Positions 7,857 to 17,137 of a stretch of DNA of 64,000 nucleotides are shown piece by piece. The number at the start of each line of letters is the position of its first letter. The stretch's first letter is position 1. Source of the stretch: Maritimibacter sp. GTDB taxonomy: Bacteria > Pseudomonadota > Alphaproteobacteria > Rhodobacterales > Rhodobacteraceae. The notes under the pieces were generated by a model. That model searched no databases and was not told the DNA's origin. It saw nothing but the letters and a program-made list of their open reading frames with translations. The translations under genes and the position numbers were made by a program. The DNA is taken from positions 806,001 through 870,000 of the forward strand of contig CP051232.1 of the NCBI GenBank assembly GCA_017792445.1, read 5' to 3'.

Positions 7857-8513
7857 CTACGGTCGAACCAGCGCGTCCACCGCTTCGGCCAGCGGTGTGT
7901 GGCCGTCGGTCAGGTCCAGCACCTCTTGCCGGATTTCCGGCCGGTCGATCAACGCGGCCAGCGTCTGCGCCACGTTCCCGCGTTTCACCGTGCCATAGGT
8001 CACCGCCCGCGCCAGCGAGACCATGCCGTCGCCGTCCTCGTGCAGCAGCGTGCCGGGGCGCAGGATGACCCAATCGAGCCCGCTGGCCGCCAGCGCGGCG
8101 TCGGCCTCTTTCTTCGTCCGCATGTAGAACTCGAACCCGTCTTTCACATCGCCCCCGCGCCCGGCTTCGGGCATGGCCGAGACAAGATAGAGCCGGCGGA
8201 TGCCGTTTGCGCGGGCGGCTTCGATCATCTTGACGGGACCCTGACCGTCGATCTCGGCGGTTCGGTCCAGCCCGCTGCCCGCCGCCCCGGCGGAGAAGAC
8301 AATGACATCATGGCCCGCCACGGCACGGCCCAGCGCCTTGGCGTCGATCTCCATCAGGTCCCCTTCGACCGGCGCTATGCCTTCGGCCCGCAGCGCCTCC
8401 GCCTGCTCGGGACTGCGGTAAAGGCCGCTGACCTCGTGCCTTGCGTGGATGAGCATCGGCGCCAGCCGATGTCCGACACCCCCGGTTGCGCCAATCAGGA
8501 AAATGCGTGCCAT
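7857..8513 (-). CDS. NAD(P)-binding atypical short-chain dehydrogenase (NmrA/YhfK-like)
   Basis: 218 residues. The N-terminal dinucleotide-binding motif is IFLIGATGGVGHRLAPMLI (about 4-22). Further SDR landmarks are DVIVFSAGAAGSG, a degenerate active-site region near FEFYMRTKKEADAALAASGLDW, and the substrate-side VILRPGTLLHED. The domain is of the NAD(P)-binding NmrA-like or SDR_a5 type. These proteins often act as reductases or redox sensors and the substrate is not evident. It is convergent with phoX across a terminator. Guanine deaminase lies on the same strand 87 bases upstream, so co-transcription is possible. Confidence 0.85.
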   Translation of the reverse strand: MARIFLIGATGGVGHRLAPMLIHARHEVSGLYRSPEQAEALRAEGIAPVEGDLMEIDAKALGRAVAGHDVIVFSAGAAGSGLDRTAEIDGQGPVKMIEAARANGIRRLYLVSAMPEAGRGGDVKDGFEFYMRTKKEADAALAASGLDWVILRPGTLLHEDGDGMVSLARAVTYGTVKRGNVAQTLAALIDRPEIRQEVLDLTDGHTPLAEAVDALVRP

Positions 8514-8600
8514 GTCTGCCTCTGGTTCCGTTTCCGGTCCCGGACCTAGCGCCCGACCAGCCGGCGGCCACGCATGCCGGTCATGCGCCGCGCCCTTGGC

Positions 8601-9896
8601 TCAGGCCGTGCCGACCGGCGCCCCGCCGACGTAGACCGCCTGAACCGCACGGTCGTCGCCCATCATGATGGTCGGGAACAGCGCCTCCCACAGGTCGTTG
8701 GCCCGCGCCGCACGCTGCGCGATGGCGGGGGTCGAAGCGAGGTCCAGCACCACAAGGTCGGCGTCCATGCCCGGAGCCAGATTGCCGATCCGCTCGTCCA
8801 GCCGCAGCGCGCGGGCCGAGCCTTGCGTCGCTAACCAGTAAAGTTGTGCCGGATGCAGGGCGCTGCCGTTGAGTTGGCCGATCTCGTAGGCCGCCGCCAT
8901 CGTCCGCAGCATCGAGAAGGACGATCCGCCACCGGTGTCCGTCGCCAGACCCACGCGCTGACCGGCCGCCATCAAACCGGCCATGTCGAAGATGCCCGAG
9001 CCGATGAAGGTGTTCGATGTTGGGCAGTGGATCAGCGCTGCATCGACTTCGCGCAAGCGATCTCGTTCGCGCGGTTCCAGATGAATGGCGTGCCCGTACA
9101 GCCCGCGCCCGCCCAAAAGGCCGAACGTCTCGTAGGTATCGAGGTAATCGCGGGCATCGGGGAACAGGTCCTTCACCCACGCGATCTCGTCGGTCTGTTC
9201 GCTGAGGTGGGTCTGCATCGGGCAGTCCGGGAACTCTGCCCACAACGCGCCCATCGCTTCGAGTTGTTCGGGGGTGGAAGTGGGCGAAAAGCGGGGCGTG
9301 ATCACATAGCTCAGGCGGTCGACGCCGTGCCACGTCTTAAGCAGCGCTTTGCTTTCGTCATAAGCGCGCGCGGGCGTGTCACGCAGGCCTTCGGGCGCGT
9401 TGCGGTCCATGCAGGTCTTGCCCGCCAGCGCACGAAGGCCGCGCCGTTGGGCCTCGGCAAAGAAGGCATCGACGCTTTCGGGGTGGATGGTGCAGTAGCT
9501 GCAGACGGTGGTGGTTCCGTTGGACAGCGTCAGGTCGAAGTAGCGCGCGGCGATCTCGGCCGCATAATCCGCGTCGGCAAAGCGCATCTCTTCCGGAAAG
9601 GTGTAGCTGTTCAGCCAGTCGATCAGCCGCTTGCCCCAACTCGCGATCATCGCGGTCTGCGGATAGTGCGCATGGGCGTCAACGAAACCGGCGGTGATCA
9701 GCGCGTCGCCGTGGTCGGTGATTTCGGCCTGCGGATGCGCCACGCGCAGGTCGTCGGCCGGTCCGATGGCGGCGATCCGGCCATCCTCGACCAGAACCGC
9801 CCCGCGCCGTTCATGCCGCGCGACTTCGGACAAAGGTTCGTGAAAGGGATCGCCCGCGAAAGACAGGGTCTGCCCAAGGATCAGCCGTTTCGTCAT
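8601..9896 (-). CDS. guaD: Guanine deaminase
   Basis: 431 residues of the amidohydrolase superfamily. Key motifs are FVDAHAHYPQ (about 71-80, first zinc histidines), CSYCTIHPES, MQTHLSEQTDEI, LYGHAIHL, HCPTSNTFIGSG and LATDTGGGSSFSM (catalytic aspartate). The DAHAHYPQ and PTSNTFIGSG forms, and the length, match bacterial guanine deaminase, which converts guanine to xanthine. AAGGGG lies about seven bases before the ATG. The gene is divergent from mgtE. With the 8-oxoguanine-deaminase-like gene at 4349 and apt/mtnP further on, it contributes to purine salvage and catabolism. Confidence 0.93.
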   Translation of the reverse strand: MTKRLILGQTLSFAGDPFHEPLSEVARHERRGAVLVEDGRIAAIGPADDLRVAHPQAEITDHGDALITAGFVDAHAHYPQTAMIASWGKRLIDWLNSYTFPEEMRFADADYAAEIAARYFDLTLSNGTTTVCSYCTIHPESVDAFFAEAQRRGLRALAGKTCMDRNAPEGLRDTPARAYDESKALLKTWHGVDRLSYVITPRFSPTSTPEQLEAMGALWAEFPDCPMQTHLSEQTDEIAWVKDLFPDARDYLDTYETFGLLGGRGLYGHAIHLEPRERDRLREVDAALIHCPTSNTFIGSGIFDMAGLMAAGQRVGLATDTGGGSSFSMLRTMAAAYEIGQLNGSALHPAQLYWLATQGSARALRLDERIGNLAPGMDADLVVLDLASTPAIAQRAARANDLWEALFPTIMMGDDRAVQAVYVGGAPVGTA

Positions 9897-10024
9897 ATCT
9901 CGCCCCTTCGCCGCGCCGCAGAGGACGATAGGCGTGACGCCAGTCGCCGTAAATCCGGAACTGCCCCCTGTTTTCCGCGCCGGTCCCTCTATATGACGGG
10001 CGAAACGGCGAAAAGAGGCAGGCC

Positions 10025-11404
10025 ATGGTGGAAGAAACCGCGACCGAAGAGCCCCGCGAAGAAGACCGCTATGGTCTGGGCAGAGAGCGGGTCCTAGCGA
10101 TCCTCGAGGCCGCCGAGGCGGAGGATGCGGAAACCGTCAACGAGTTGATGGAGCCGCTGCACCCCGCCGACATCGCCGACCTTCTGGAACAGGTCGACAG
10201 CAGCGAGCGCGCGGCGATCCTGAGCGTACACGAGATCGACGGCGACACGCTGTCGGAACTCGACGAGTCGATTCGGGAAGAGGTGCTGGAACTTCTGTCC
10301 CCGGACGTCCTGTCCGAGGCGGTGCGTGAACTGGAATCGGACGACGTCGTCGATATCATCGAGGACCTCGAAGACGACCAGCAGAAGGTGATCCTCGACG
10401 CGCTGGAGGACAACGACCGTCTTGCTGTCGAGCAGGCGCTGTCCTACCCGGAATATTCCGCCGGGCGTCTGATGCAGCGCGAGGTCGTGGCCGGCCCCGA
10501 GCACTGGACCGTGGGCGAGGCGATCGACTGGCTGCGGTCGCGCGACGATCTGCCCGATGACTTCTATCACCTGACGCTGGTCGACCCGCGCTATCACCCG
10601 GTGGGCAACGTCACGCTGGGAAAGATCCTTGCCCACAAGCGGGACGTGAAGCTGAAGGATATCGCGGAAGAGACCTTCCGCACCATCGAGGCCACCGAGA
10701 AAGAGGCCGACGTCGCCTATGCGTTCAATCAGTACCACCTGATATCTGCGCCGGTGGTGGACGAGGACGGCAAGCTGGTCGGCGTGATCACCATCGACGA
10801 TGCGATGATCGTTCTGGATGAAGAAGCTCAGGAAGACATCCTGCGTCTCGCCGGTGTCGGCGACGAGTCGAGCCTTTCGGACAAGGTGGTCGCCACGACC
10901 CGGCGGCGCGCGCCCTGGCTGGCGGTGAACCTCGCGACGGCGATTATCGCGTCACTGGTGATCTCGCTGTTCGAGGACACCATCGCGCAATACGTGGCGC
11001 TGGCGGTGCTGATGCCGATCGTGGCGTCGATGGGCGGCAACGCGGGCACCCAGTCGTTGACGGTCGCGGTGCGGGCCATCGCGACGAAGGACCTTACCGG
11101 GTCGAACGTCCTGCGGGTCATCCGGCGCGAGGTGCTGGTGGGCGCGGTGAACGGGCTGATCTTCGCGGTCGTCATGGGCGTGGTCGGCTGGGCGTGGTTC
11201 AACGCGCCGCTGCTGGGCGCGGTCATCGCGGCAGCGATGGTGATCAACCTTGTGGTCGCAGGGCTGGCCGGGACGGTGATCCCTGTGGTGCTGGACCGCC
11301 TCAACATCGACCCGGCGCTGGCCTCGGGGACCTTCGTGACGACGGTGACGGATGTGGTGGGCTTCTTCGCCTTCCTAGGCCTCGCCGCGGTGGTCCTGCT
11401 GTGA
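10025..11404 (+). CDS. mgtE: Magnesium transporter MgtE
   Basis: 459 residues with the full MgtE order. An acidic cytoplasmic N domain (about 1-135, LHPADIADLLEQ), a pair of CBS domains (about 140-270, with APVVDEDGKLVGVITIDDAM), then five membrane helices from about residue 300. The signature PIVASMGGNAGTQSLTVAVR marks the start of the pore region. The protein is a homodimeric Mg2+-gated channel of the inner membrane, with the N and CBS domains closing the pore when Mg2+ is high. The stop codon overlaps the GTG start of the cyclo-ligase gene, so the two are probably translationally coupled. Confidence 0.95.
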   Translation: MVEETATEEPREEDRYGLGRERVLAILEAAEAEDAETVNELMEPLHPADIADLLEQVDSSERAAILSVHEIDGDTLSELDESIREEVLELLSPDVLSEAVRELESDDVVDIIEDLEDDQQKVILDALEDNDRLAVEQALSYPEYSAGRLMQREVVAGPEHWTVGEAIDWLRSRDDLPDDFYHLTLVDPRYHPVGNVTLGKILAHKRDVKLKDIAEETFRTIEATEKEADVAYAFNQYHLISAPVVDEDGKLVGVITIDDAMIVLDEEAQEDILRLAGVGDESSLSDKVVATTRRRAPWLAVNLATAIIASLVISLFEDTIAQYVALAVLMPIVASMGGNAGTQSLTVAVRAIATKDLTGSNVLRVIRREVLVGAVNGLIFAVVMGVVGWAWFNAPLLGAVIAAAMVINLVVAGLAGTVIPVVLDRLNIDPALASGTFVTTVTDVVGFFAFLGLAAVVLL

Positions 11405-11964
11405 GCGATCTTGCGGCGGCGAAAACCGCGGCGCGCGAAGCCGCATTCGCCCGCCGCAAGCAGGCTTTCGAGACCGGGGACCGAAGCGCGGGCGCCGCGC
11501 GGCTGTCGGCCTATCTCGCTCTGCACACGGGCCGGCCCTTGGCCGGTTACATGCCGATGCGGACCGAGATCGACCCGCTTCCGGCGATGGCCCTGCACGC
11601 AGGCACGGCGCAGGTCGGCGTTCCGGTGATCGAGGCCGCGGGCCTGCCGCTACACTTTCACCTTTGGACACCCGAGACCGAGATGAAGGACGGGCCCTTC
11701 GGCGCGCGCGTTCCCGTGGACGCCCGCCCGATGACCCCCCGGATCGTCATCGTGCCGCTGGTCGCCTTTACCCGTGACGGCGCGCGGATCGGGTATGGCG
11801 GCGGCTTTTATGACCGGACGCTGGAACGTCTGCGCGCCAACGGTCCGGTTGTGGCCGTGGGCTTTGCGTGGGCCGCGCAGGAGACCGACAGCCTGCCGCT
11901 GGAACCAACGGATCAGCCGCTGGACGCCATCGTGACCGAGGCAGAGACGCTGACCTTCGCCTGA
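11401..11964 (+). CDS. 5-formyltetrahydrofolate cyclo-ligase
   Basis: 187 residues from a GTG that overlaps the mgtE stop codon (GTGA). The C-terminal ATP/folate-binding motif RIGYGGGFYDRTLERL and the preceding IVIVPLVAFTRDG are diagnostic of the family; an N-terminal basic helix (AREAAFARRKQAF) and GYMPMRTEIDPLPAM complete it. The enzyme uses ATP to convert 5-formyl-THF to 5,10-methenyl-THF and so recovers folate from a side product of serine hydroxymethyltransferase, encoded at 18775. The predicted length is normal. A longer in-frame reading upstream lies inside mgtE and is not coding. Confidence 0.93.
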   Translation: MSDLAAAKTAAREAAFARRKQAFETGDRSAGAARLSAYLALHTGRPLAGYMPMRTEIDPLPAMALHAGTAQVGVPVIEAAGLPLHFHLWTPETEMKDGPFGARVPVDARPMTPRIVIVPLVAFTRDGARIGYGGGFYDRTLERLRANGPVVAVGFAWAAQETDSLPLEPTDQPLDAIVTEAETLTFA

Positions 11965-12031
11965 CGGGCGGACCCTTGTCCGGCGCTTTCCCCTTGCCCT
12001 TGCCCCCCGCCCCGGCCTACCCCTTCACCCC

Positions 12032-12859
12032 ATGCGAATTCTCTTCCTTGGCGATGTCGTGGGCCGTTCCGGGCGCGACGCGATCACAACCCACCTGCCG
12101 CGGCTTCGATCCGAATGGTCGCTTGATTTCGTCGTGGTCAACGGCGAGAACGCGACCAATGGCGTCGGCCTGTCCGGCGCGCATGCCAAGCTGCTTCTCG
12201 AGGCGGGTGCCGACTGTCTGACGCTGGGCGACCATGCCTTCGACCAGCGCGACATGCTGCAATTCATCGAGACCGAGCCGCGCATCGTCCGCCCGTTGAA
12301 CTATGCCAAGTCCGCTCCGGGTCAGGGCGCGCGCGTGTTCGAGGCGACACGCGGCCGCAAGGTGCTGGTGACGCAGGCGCTGGGACAGGTGTTCATGAAG
12401 CGTCCGTTCGACGATCCGTTCTCGGCGCTGGAAAGAACGCTGAAGGCGCATCCGCTGGGCGGTCAGGCGCAGGCGATCCTTGTCGACATCCATTGCGAAG
12501 CGACGTCCGAGAAGATGGCGATGGGCCACTGGTGCGACGGACGCGCCTCGGTCGTGGTGGGGACGCATACCCATGTCCCGACCGGCGACGCGATGATCCT
12601 GCCGGGCGGCACCGCTTTCCAGTCCGACGCGGGGATGTGCGGCGACTACAACTCTGTCATCGGGATGGAGAAGTCCGAACCGCTGCGCCGGTTCATCACG
12701 GGCATGCCCGGTGGCCGTTTCAAGCCTGCCGAGGGCGAAGGCACGGTCTCGGGCCTTTACGTCGAGACCGACGACCTGACCGGCAAGGCCACACGGGTCG
12801 AGATGGTGCGCCAGGGCGGCCGCCTTGCCCCGTCCGGGCCGGGGACGCCCAGCGCGTGA
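12032..12859 (+). CDS. YmdB-like metallophosphoesterase (TIGR00282 family)
   Basis: 275 residues with a full set of calcineurin-like metal motifs. These are FLGDVVGRSGRDAI (about 4-17), VVNGENATNGVG, LGDHAFDQRDM, DIHCEATSEKMAMGHW and VVGTHTHVPTGDAMILPGG. This arrangement belongs to the YmdB/Dr1281 family; B. subtilis YmdB acts on 2',3'-cyclic nucleotides and influences biofilm genes. The physiological role in alphaproteobacteria is not settled. It starts 67 bases after the cyclo-ligase with no clear Shine-Dalgarno and probably belongs to the mgtE-cyclo-ligase transcript. Confidence 0.92.
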   Translation: MRILFLGDVVGRSGRDAITTHLPRLRSEWSLDFVVVNGENATNGVGLSGAHAKLLLEAGADCLTLGDHAFDQRDMLQFIETEPRIVRPLNYAKSAPGQGARVFEATRGRKVLVTQALGQVFMKRPFDDPFSALERTLKAHPLGGQAQAILVDIHCEATSEKMAMGHWCDGRASVVVGTHTHVPTGDAMILPGGTAFQSDAGMCGDYNSVIGMEKSEPLRRFITGMPGGRFKPAEGEGTVSGLYVETDDLTGKATRVEMVRQGGRLAPSGPGTPSA

Positions 12860-13003
12860 GCGACCGGGTGACCGGCTGCACGCCACGGCGGCAGAGCCAC
12901 AGTGACACCCGCAATCGTGGCGCCGCCGCTTGTGCGCGGCGCGGCAGCACGTAAGGATGCGTTCCGGTTTGCAACCGACTGGCCCGACACGGACACTCGC
13001 CGA

Positions 13004-14791
13004 ATGATCCAACCGTTCCTCACGCCCGAGACACAGGCTTTCGTGACGCTTGGCGTCGTGGCCCTGATGTTCGCGCTGTTCGTCCGCGAGGCCTTTCCGA
13101 CCGAAGTCGTCGCCATCGGGGGCGTGGCGCTGATGCTGGTGCTGGGCCTTCTGCCCTATGATCGCGGGCTGGAAGTGCTGTCCAACCCTGCCCCGTGGAC
13201 CATCGCCGCGATGTTCATCGTGATGGGCGCGCTGGTCCGGACAGGCGCGCTGGAGGCGTTTACCCAAAGCGCCCAAAGACGCGTGACCACCAATCCCAAG
13301 GCCACCATCGCGATGCTGATGGCCTTCGTCGTCGCCGCGTCGGCAGTGGTGAACAACACGCCGGTCGTCGTGGTCATGATCCCGGTCTTCGTGCAACTGG
13401 CGCACAAGCTGGACATGCCGGCATCGAAACTGCTGATCCCGCTGAGTTACGGCGCGATCCTTGGCGGGACGCTGACGCTGATCGGGACCTCGACGAACCT
13501 GCTGGTGGACGGTGTCGCGCGCAGCTACGGCCTTGCCCCCTTCACCATCTTCGAGGTGACGCCGCTGGGTCTGGCCCTCGTCGCATGGGGCGCGCTGTAT
13601 CTGCGGGTCATCGCTCCGCGCCTGCTGCCCGCGCGGGACAGCATGGCCGACATGCTGTCGACCGGCCGGTCCCGGATGAAGTTCTTTACCGAGGCGGTGA
13701 TCCCGCCCGACAGCAACCTGATCGGCCGCGAGGTGCTGGGCGTTCAACTGTTCAAGCGCGACGGCGTGCGTCTGATCGACGTGATCCGCGGCGACGAGTC
13801 CCTGCGCCGCAACCTTGACGGGGTCGAGTTGCAGGTGGGCGACCGGGTTGTCCTGCGGACGCAGATGACCGAGCTACTCAGCCTGCAGCGGAACAAGTCC
13901 TTGAAGCGCGTCGACCAGATTTCGGCGGTCGAGACGCAGACGGTCGAGGTGCTGATCACGCCGGGCTGCCGCATGGTTGGCCGGCGTCTGGGCGACCTGC
14001 GCCTGCGGCGTCGCTACGGGGTGTACCCGCTGGCCGTCCACCGCCGGAACCAGAACATCGGGCGGCAGCTGGACGACCTTGTCGTCCACGTGGGGGACAC
14101 GCTGCTGCTGGAAGGCGCGGCCGAGGATATTCAGCGGCTGGCGCAGGACATGGACCTTGTCGATGTCACCCGCCCCGCCGCCCGTGGCTTCCGCCGCAGC
14201 CATGCCCCCATTGCGGTCGGTGCGCTGCTGCTGATCGTCGTGCTGGCCGCCCTTGGCGTGGCGCCGATCCTGATGCTGGCGGTGATCGCCGTGGCGACCG
14301 TGCTGATCACCCGATGCATCGACGCGGACGAGGCCTTCGGCTTTGTCGACGGGCGGTTGCTGGCGCTGATCTTCTCGATGCTGGCCATCGGCGCGGCGCT
14401 AGAGGCGACGGGGGCTGTCGAACTGATCGTGCGCGCCATCGCACCGGCTTTGACACAGTTGCCGCCGTTCTTCGTGATCTGGGCGGTGTACCTTCTGACC
14501 TCGGTGCTGACTGAATTGGTATCGAACAACGCGGTCGCCGTGGTCGTCACGCCCATCGCCATCGCTCTGGCCGACGCCATGGGCTTCGACGCGCGGCCGT
14601 TGGTGGTGGCGGTGATGGTCGCCGCCTCGGCAAGCTTCGCCACGCCCATCGGCTATCAGACCAACATGATGGTCTACGGCCCCGGCGGCTATCGGTTCAC
14701 GGACTTCCTGAAAGTGGGCATACCGCTGAACCTGAGCGTCGGCCTGCTGGCCTCTGCCCTGATTCCGCTGATCTGGCCGCTGATGCCGTAA
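13004..14791 (+). CDS. SLC13-family permease with two TrkA-C (RCK_C) domains
   Basis: About 595 residues from the ATG at 13004; a longer reading from 12902 adds a basic, non-hydrophobic leader and is unlikely. N-terminal helices carry the family motifs VVNNTPVVVVMIPVF and GTLTLIGTSTNLLVDG. Two cytoplasmic TrkA-C/RCK_C modules follow (about 215-300 and 310-390; the second with TPGCRMVGRRLGDLRLRRRYG). A second membrane half includes LVSNNAVAVVVTPIA and ASFATPIGYQTNMMVYGPGGY. Such proteins are sodium-coupled sulfate or dicarboxylate carriers. The substrate cannot be read from sequence. A terminator follows. Confidence 0.88.
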   Translation: MIQPFLTPETQAFVTLGVVALMFALFVREAFPTEVVAIGGVALMLVLGLLPYDRGLEVLSNPAPWTIAAMFIVMGALVRTGALEAFTQSAQRRVTTNPKATIAMLMAFVVAASAVVNNTPVVVVMIPVFVQLAHKLDMPASKLLIPLSYGAILGGTLTLIGTSTNLLVDGVARSYGLAPFTIFEVTPLGLALVAWGALYLRVIAPRLLPARDSMADMLSTGRSRMKFFTEAVIPPDSNLIGREVLGVQLFKRDGVRLIDVIRGDESLRRNLDGVELQVGDRVVLRTQMTELLSLQRNKSLKRVDQISAVETQTVEVLITPGCRMVGRRLGDLRLRRRYGVYPLAVHRRNQNIGRQLDDLVVHVGDTLLLEGAAEDIQRLAQDMDLVDVTRPAARGFRRSHAPIAVGALLLIVVLAALGVAPILMLAVIAVATVLITRCIDADEAFGFVDGRLLALIFSMLAIGAALEATGAVELIVRAIAPALTQLPPFFVIWAVYLLTSVLTELVSNNAVAVVVTPIAIALADAMGFDARPLVVAVMVAASASFATPIGYQTNMMVYGPGGYRFTDFLKVGIPLNLSVGLLASALIPLIWPLMP

Positions 14792-14834
14792 GGCCGACGG
14801 TGCGGGGGGACTGCCCGTGTTACCAGAGACAAAA

Positions 14835-14870
14835 CCGCGCCGTCCGGGATGGGGCGGCGCGGGCCTTTTT
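14835..14870 (+). terminator. Intrinsic terminator after the SLC13-type gene
   Basis: CCGCGCCGTCC (14835-14845) pairs with GGGCGGCGCGG (14852-14862) with one G-T wobble and a six-base loop, followed by GCCTTTTTC. It is 44 bases after the permease stop. Confidence 0.88.
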
Positions 14871-14885
14871 CACGCTGTTTCGGGG

Positions 14886-14940
14886 TTACTTCGGCTTCGT
14901 CCCGCCGGCCTTCTTCGGCGCGGGTTTCTTGTCGCCCATG
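14886..14940 (-). CDS. Candidate 17-residue lysine/proline-rich small protein
   Basis: An ATG at 14940 opens the 17-codon frame MGDKKPAPKKAGGTKPK and ends at TAA (14886-14888). AAGG lies about ten bases before the ATG. The peptide is strongly basic (six lysines) with a Pro-Ala-Lys pattern like the histone-H1-like tail at the end of topA in this window. It sits between the permease terminator and the prpE promoter region, opposite to both. It could be a real small protein or chance; codon usage and placement are compatible with either. Confidence 0.3.
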
Positions 14941-15186
14941 GGCGTTCATCCTTGGTGAATGGCGCGGCGTAATTGCCCGCCACGCGAGAATCTCAGCGCC
15001 TTTTTCCGCGAGTCTGCAATTCACATCCGCGCTGAAACACAACTCGTGATCCGACCGCCCGATTGGCCATGCGCCCGTTCACGGGCACGTTATCGCCAAC
15101 AGTGACCGGATAGCGCAGTCACGCGGCTTGCCCGAACGCCTTTCCCCCGAGTAATTTCCCGGTCAGGAGCGAGGAGGATGCATACA
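14941..15186. other. Gene-free leader region of prpE
   Basis: The 395-base gap between the permease and prpE contains the terminator at 14835-14870, the small candidate ORF at 14886-14940, and then this segment. A strong Shine-Dalgarno (GAGGAGG, 15171-15177) ends it. I see no RNA gene and no recognisable regulator-binding site here. Confidence 0.4.
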
Positions 15187-17088
15187 ATGGCATACGCGGA
15201 CGTCTACAAGTCGTGGCAGGATGACCCAGAGGGCTACTGGCTGAAACAGGCCGAGGCCATCGACTGGGTCGAGCCGCCGAAGCAGGCGTTGTTCGACCGG
15301 GGCGACCATTTCTACGAGTGGTTCGCGGATGCCAAGGTCAATGCCTGCTGGAACGCGGTCGACCGTCATGTCGAAGCCGGACGCGGCGATCAGGTCGCGA
15401 TCATCCACGACAGCCCCGTTTCGGGCGTCACCCGCCGCATCACCTACGTGAACCTGCGCAACCGCGTGGCACAACTGGCGGGTGCGCTTCGGGCCAAGGG
15501 CGTCGAAAAGGGCGACCGCGTCATCATCTACATGCCGATGATCCCCGAGGCGCTGGAGGCGATGCTGGCCTGCGCCCGGATCGGCGCGGTCCACTCGGTC
15601 GTGTTTGGCGGCTTCGCGGCGAACGAGCTTGCGGTGCGGGTCGACGACTGCAAGCCCAAGTGCATCATCGCCGCCTCCTGCGGGATCGAGCCGGGGCGGA
15701 TCGTTCACTACAAGCCCCTGCTGGACGGCGCGCTTGCCCTGTCCGAGCACCAGCCGGAATTCTGCGTGATCTTCCAGCGCGAGCAGGAAGTGGCGCATCT
15801 GGAGGAAGGCCGTGACGTGAACTGGCACGGGTTCCAGTTCGGTGTCGAACCCGCCGAATGCGTGCCGGTCGAGGGCAACCACCCGGCCTACATCCTCTAT
15901 ACCTCGGGAACCACCGGCCAGCCGAAAGGGGTTGTCCGACCGACCGCCGGGCACCTTGTGGCTTTGAACTGGACGATGAAGAACATCTACAACGTCGATC
16001 CCGGTGACGTGTTCTGGGCCGCGTCCGACGTCGGCTGGGTCGTGGGGCACAGCTATATCTGCTATGGCCCGCTGGTCCACGGCAACACCACCATCGTCTT
16101 CGAGGGCAAGCCGATCGGCACCCCCGATGCCGGTACGTTCTGGCGGGTGATCTCGGAGCACAAGGTACGCAGCTTCTTCACCGCTCCCACCGCCTTTCGC
16201 GCCGTGAAGCGCGAGGACCCGAAGGGCGAGTTCATCAAGAAGTACGACCTGTCGCACCTGCGCGCGATCTACCTTGCGGGCGAGCGCGCCGATCCCGACA
16301 CGATCGAATGGACGCAGCAGATGACCGGTGAGCCGGTTTACGACCACTGGTGGCAGACCGAGACCGGCTGGACCATCGCCGGCAACCCGGCAGGGATCGA
16401 GGCGCTGCCGGTCAAGATCGGCTCTCCGACCGTTGCGATGCCGGGATATGACATCCGCATCCTGGATGACGAGGGCCACGAGGTCGCGCCGGGCACTCTG
16501 GGCGCCATCGCGGTCAAGCTGCCGTTGCCGCCGGGCACGCTTCCGACCCTGTGGAACGCGCCCGAGCGGTTCAAGAAATCCTACCTGTCCCACTTCCCCG
16601 GCTATTACGAGACCGGCGACGCGGGGATGAAGGACGAGGACGGCTATCTGTGGATCATGGCCCGCACCGATGACGTGATCAACGTGGCCGGACACCGCCT
16701 GTCGACGGGCGGAATGGAAGAGGTTCTGGCCTCGCACCCCGACGTCGCGGAATGCGCGGTGATCGGTGTCACGGACGCGCTGAAGGGTCAGTTGCCGATG
16801 GGCTTTGTCTGCCTGACCACCGGTGTGAACCGGCCCCATGACGAGATCGCAAAGGAATGCGTTAAGCTGGTGCGCGACAAGATCGGACCGGTGGCGGCGT
16901 TCAAGCTGGTGACGGTGGTCGACCGGCTGCCGAAGACGCGATCGGGCAAGATCCTGCGGGCGACTATGGTGAAGATCGCGGACGGTCAGGATTTCAAGAT
17001 GCCCGCCACCATCGACGATCCCGCGATCCTGGACGAGATCCGTGTCGCGGTCGGCGATCTTGGATACCCGCTGGCAGTCGCCAGCTGA
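15187..17088 (+). CDS. prpE: Propionyl-CoA synthetase
   Basis: About 633 residues of the AMP-forming acyl-CoA synthetase superfamily. The N-terminal ACAS domain YADVYKSWQDDPEGYW, the P-loop-like YILYTSGTTGQPKGVVRP (about 238-255), YDHWWQTETGW, the ATP-binding YETGDAG, and the catalytic-lysine segment LPKTRSGKILRATM near the C-terminus are all present. The PKGVVRP form after TSGTTGQ and the overall alignment fit PrpE (propionate + CoA + ATP) rather than acetyl-CoA synthetase, though both acids may be used. GAGGAGG lies directly before an ATG at 15178 and nine bases before 15187; the latter has correct spacing. The product feeds the propionyl-CoA carboxylase or methylcitrate route, not encoded here. 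Confidence 0.92.
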   Translation: MAYADVYKSWQDDPEGYWLKQAEAIDWVEPPKQALFDRGDHFYEWFADAKVNACWNAVDRHVEAGRGDQVAIIHDSPVSGVTRRITYVNLRNRVAQLAGALRAKGVEKGDRVIIYMPMIPEALEAMLACARIGAVHSVVFGGFAANELAVRVDDCKPKCIIAASCGIEPGRIVHYKPLLDGALALSEHQPEFCVIFQREQEVAHLEEGRDVNWHGFQFGVEPAECVPVEGNHPAYILYTSGTTGQPKGVVRPTAGHLVALNWTMKNIYNVDPGDVFWAASDVGWVVGHSYICYGPLVHGNTTIVFEGKPIGTPDAGTFWRVISEHKVRSFFTAPTAFRAVKREDPKGEFIKKYDLSHLRAIYLAGERADPDTIEWTQQMTGEPVYDHWWQTETGWTIAGNPAGIEALPVKIGSPTVAMPGYDIRILDDEGHEVAPGTLGAIAVKLPLPPGTLPTLWNAPERFKKSYLSHFPGYYETGDAGMKDEDGYLWIMARTDDVINVAGHRLSTGGMEEVLASHPDVAECAVIGVTDALKGQLPMGFVCLTTGVNRPHDEIAKECVKLVRDKIGPVAAFKLVTVVDRLPKTRSGKILRATMVKIADGQDFKMPATIDDPAILDEIRVAVGDLGYPLAVAS

Positions 17089-17137
17089 AGAAGGAACAAC
17101 GGCGGCCTCCGGAGCGATCCGGGGGCGCCGGCGTGGT

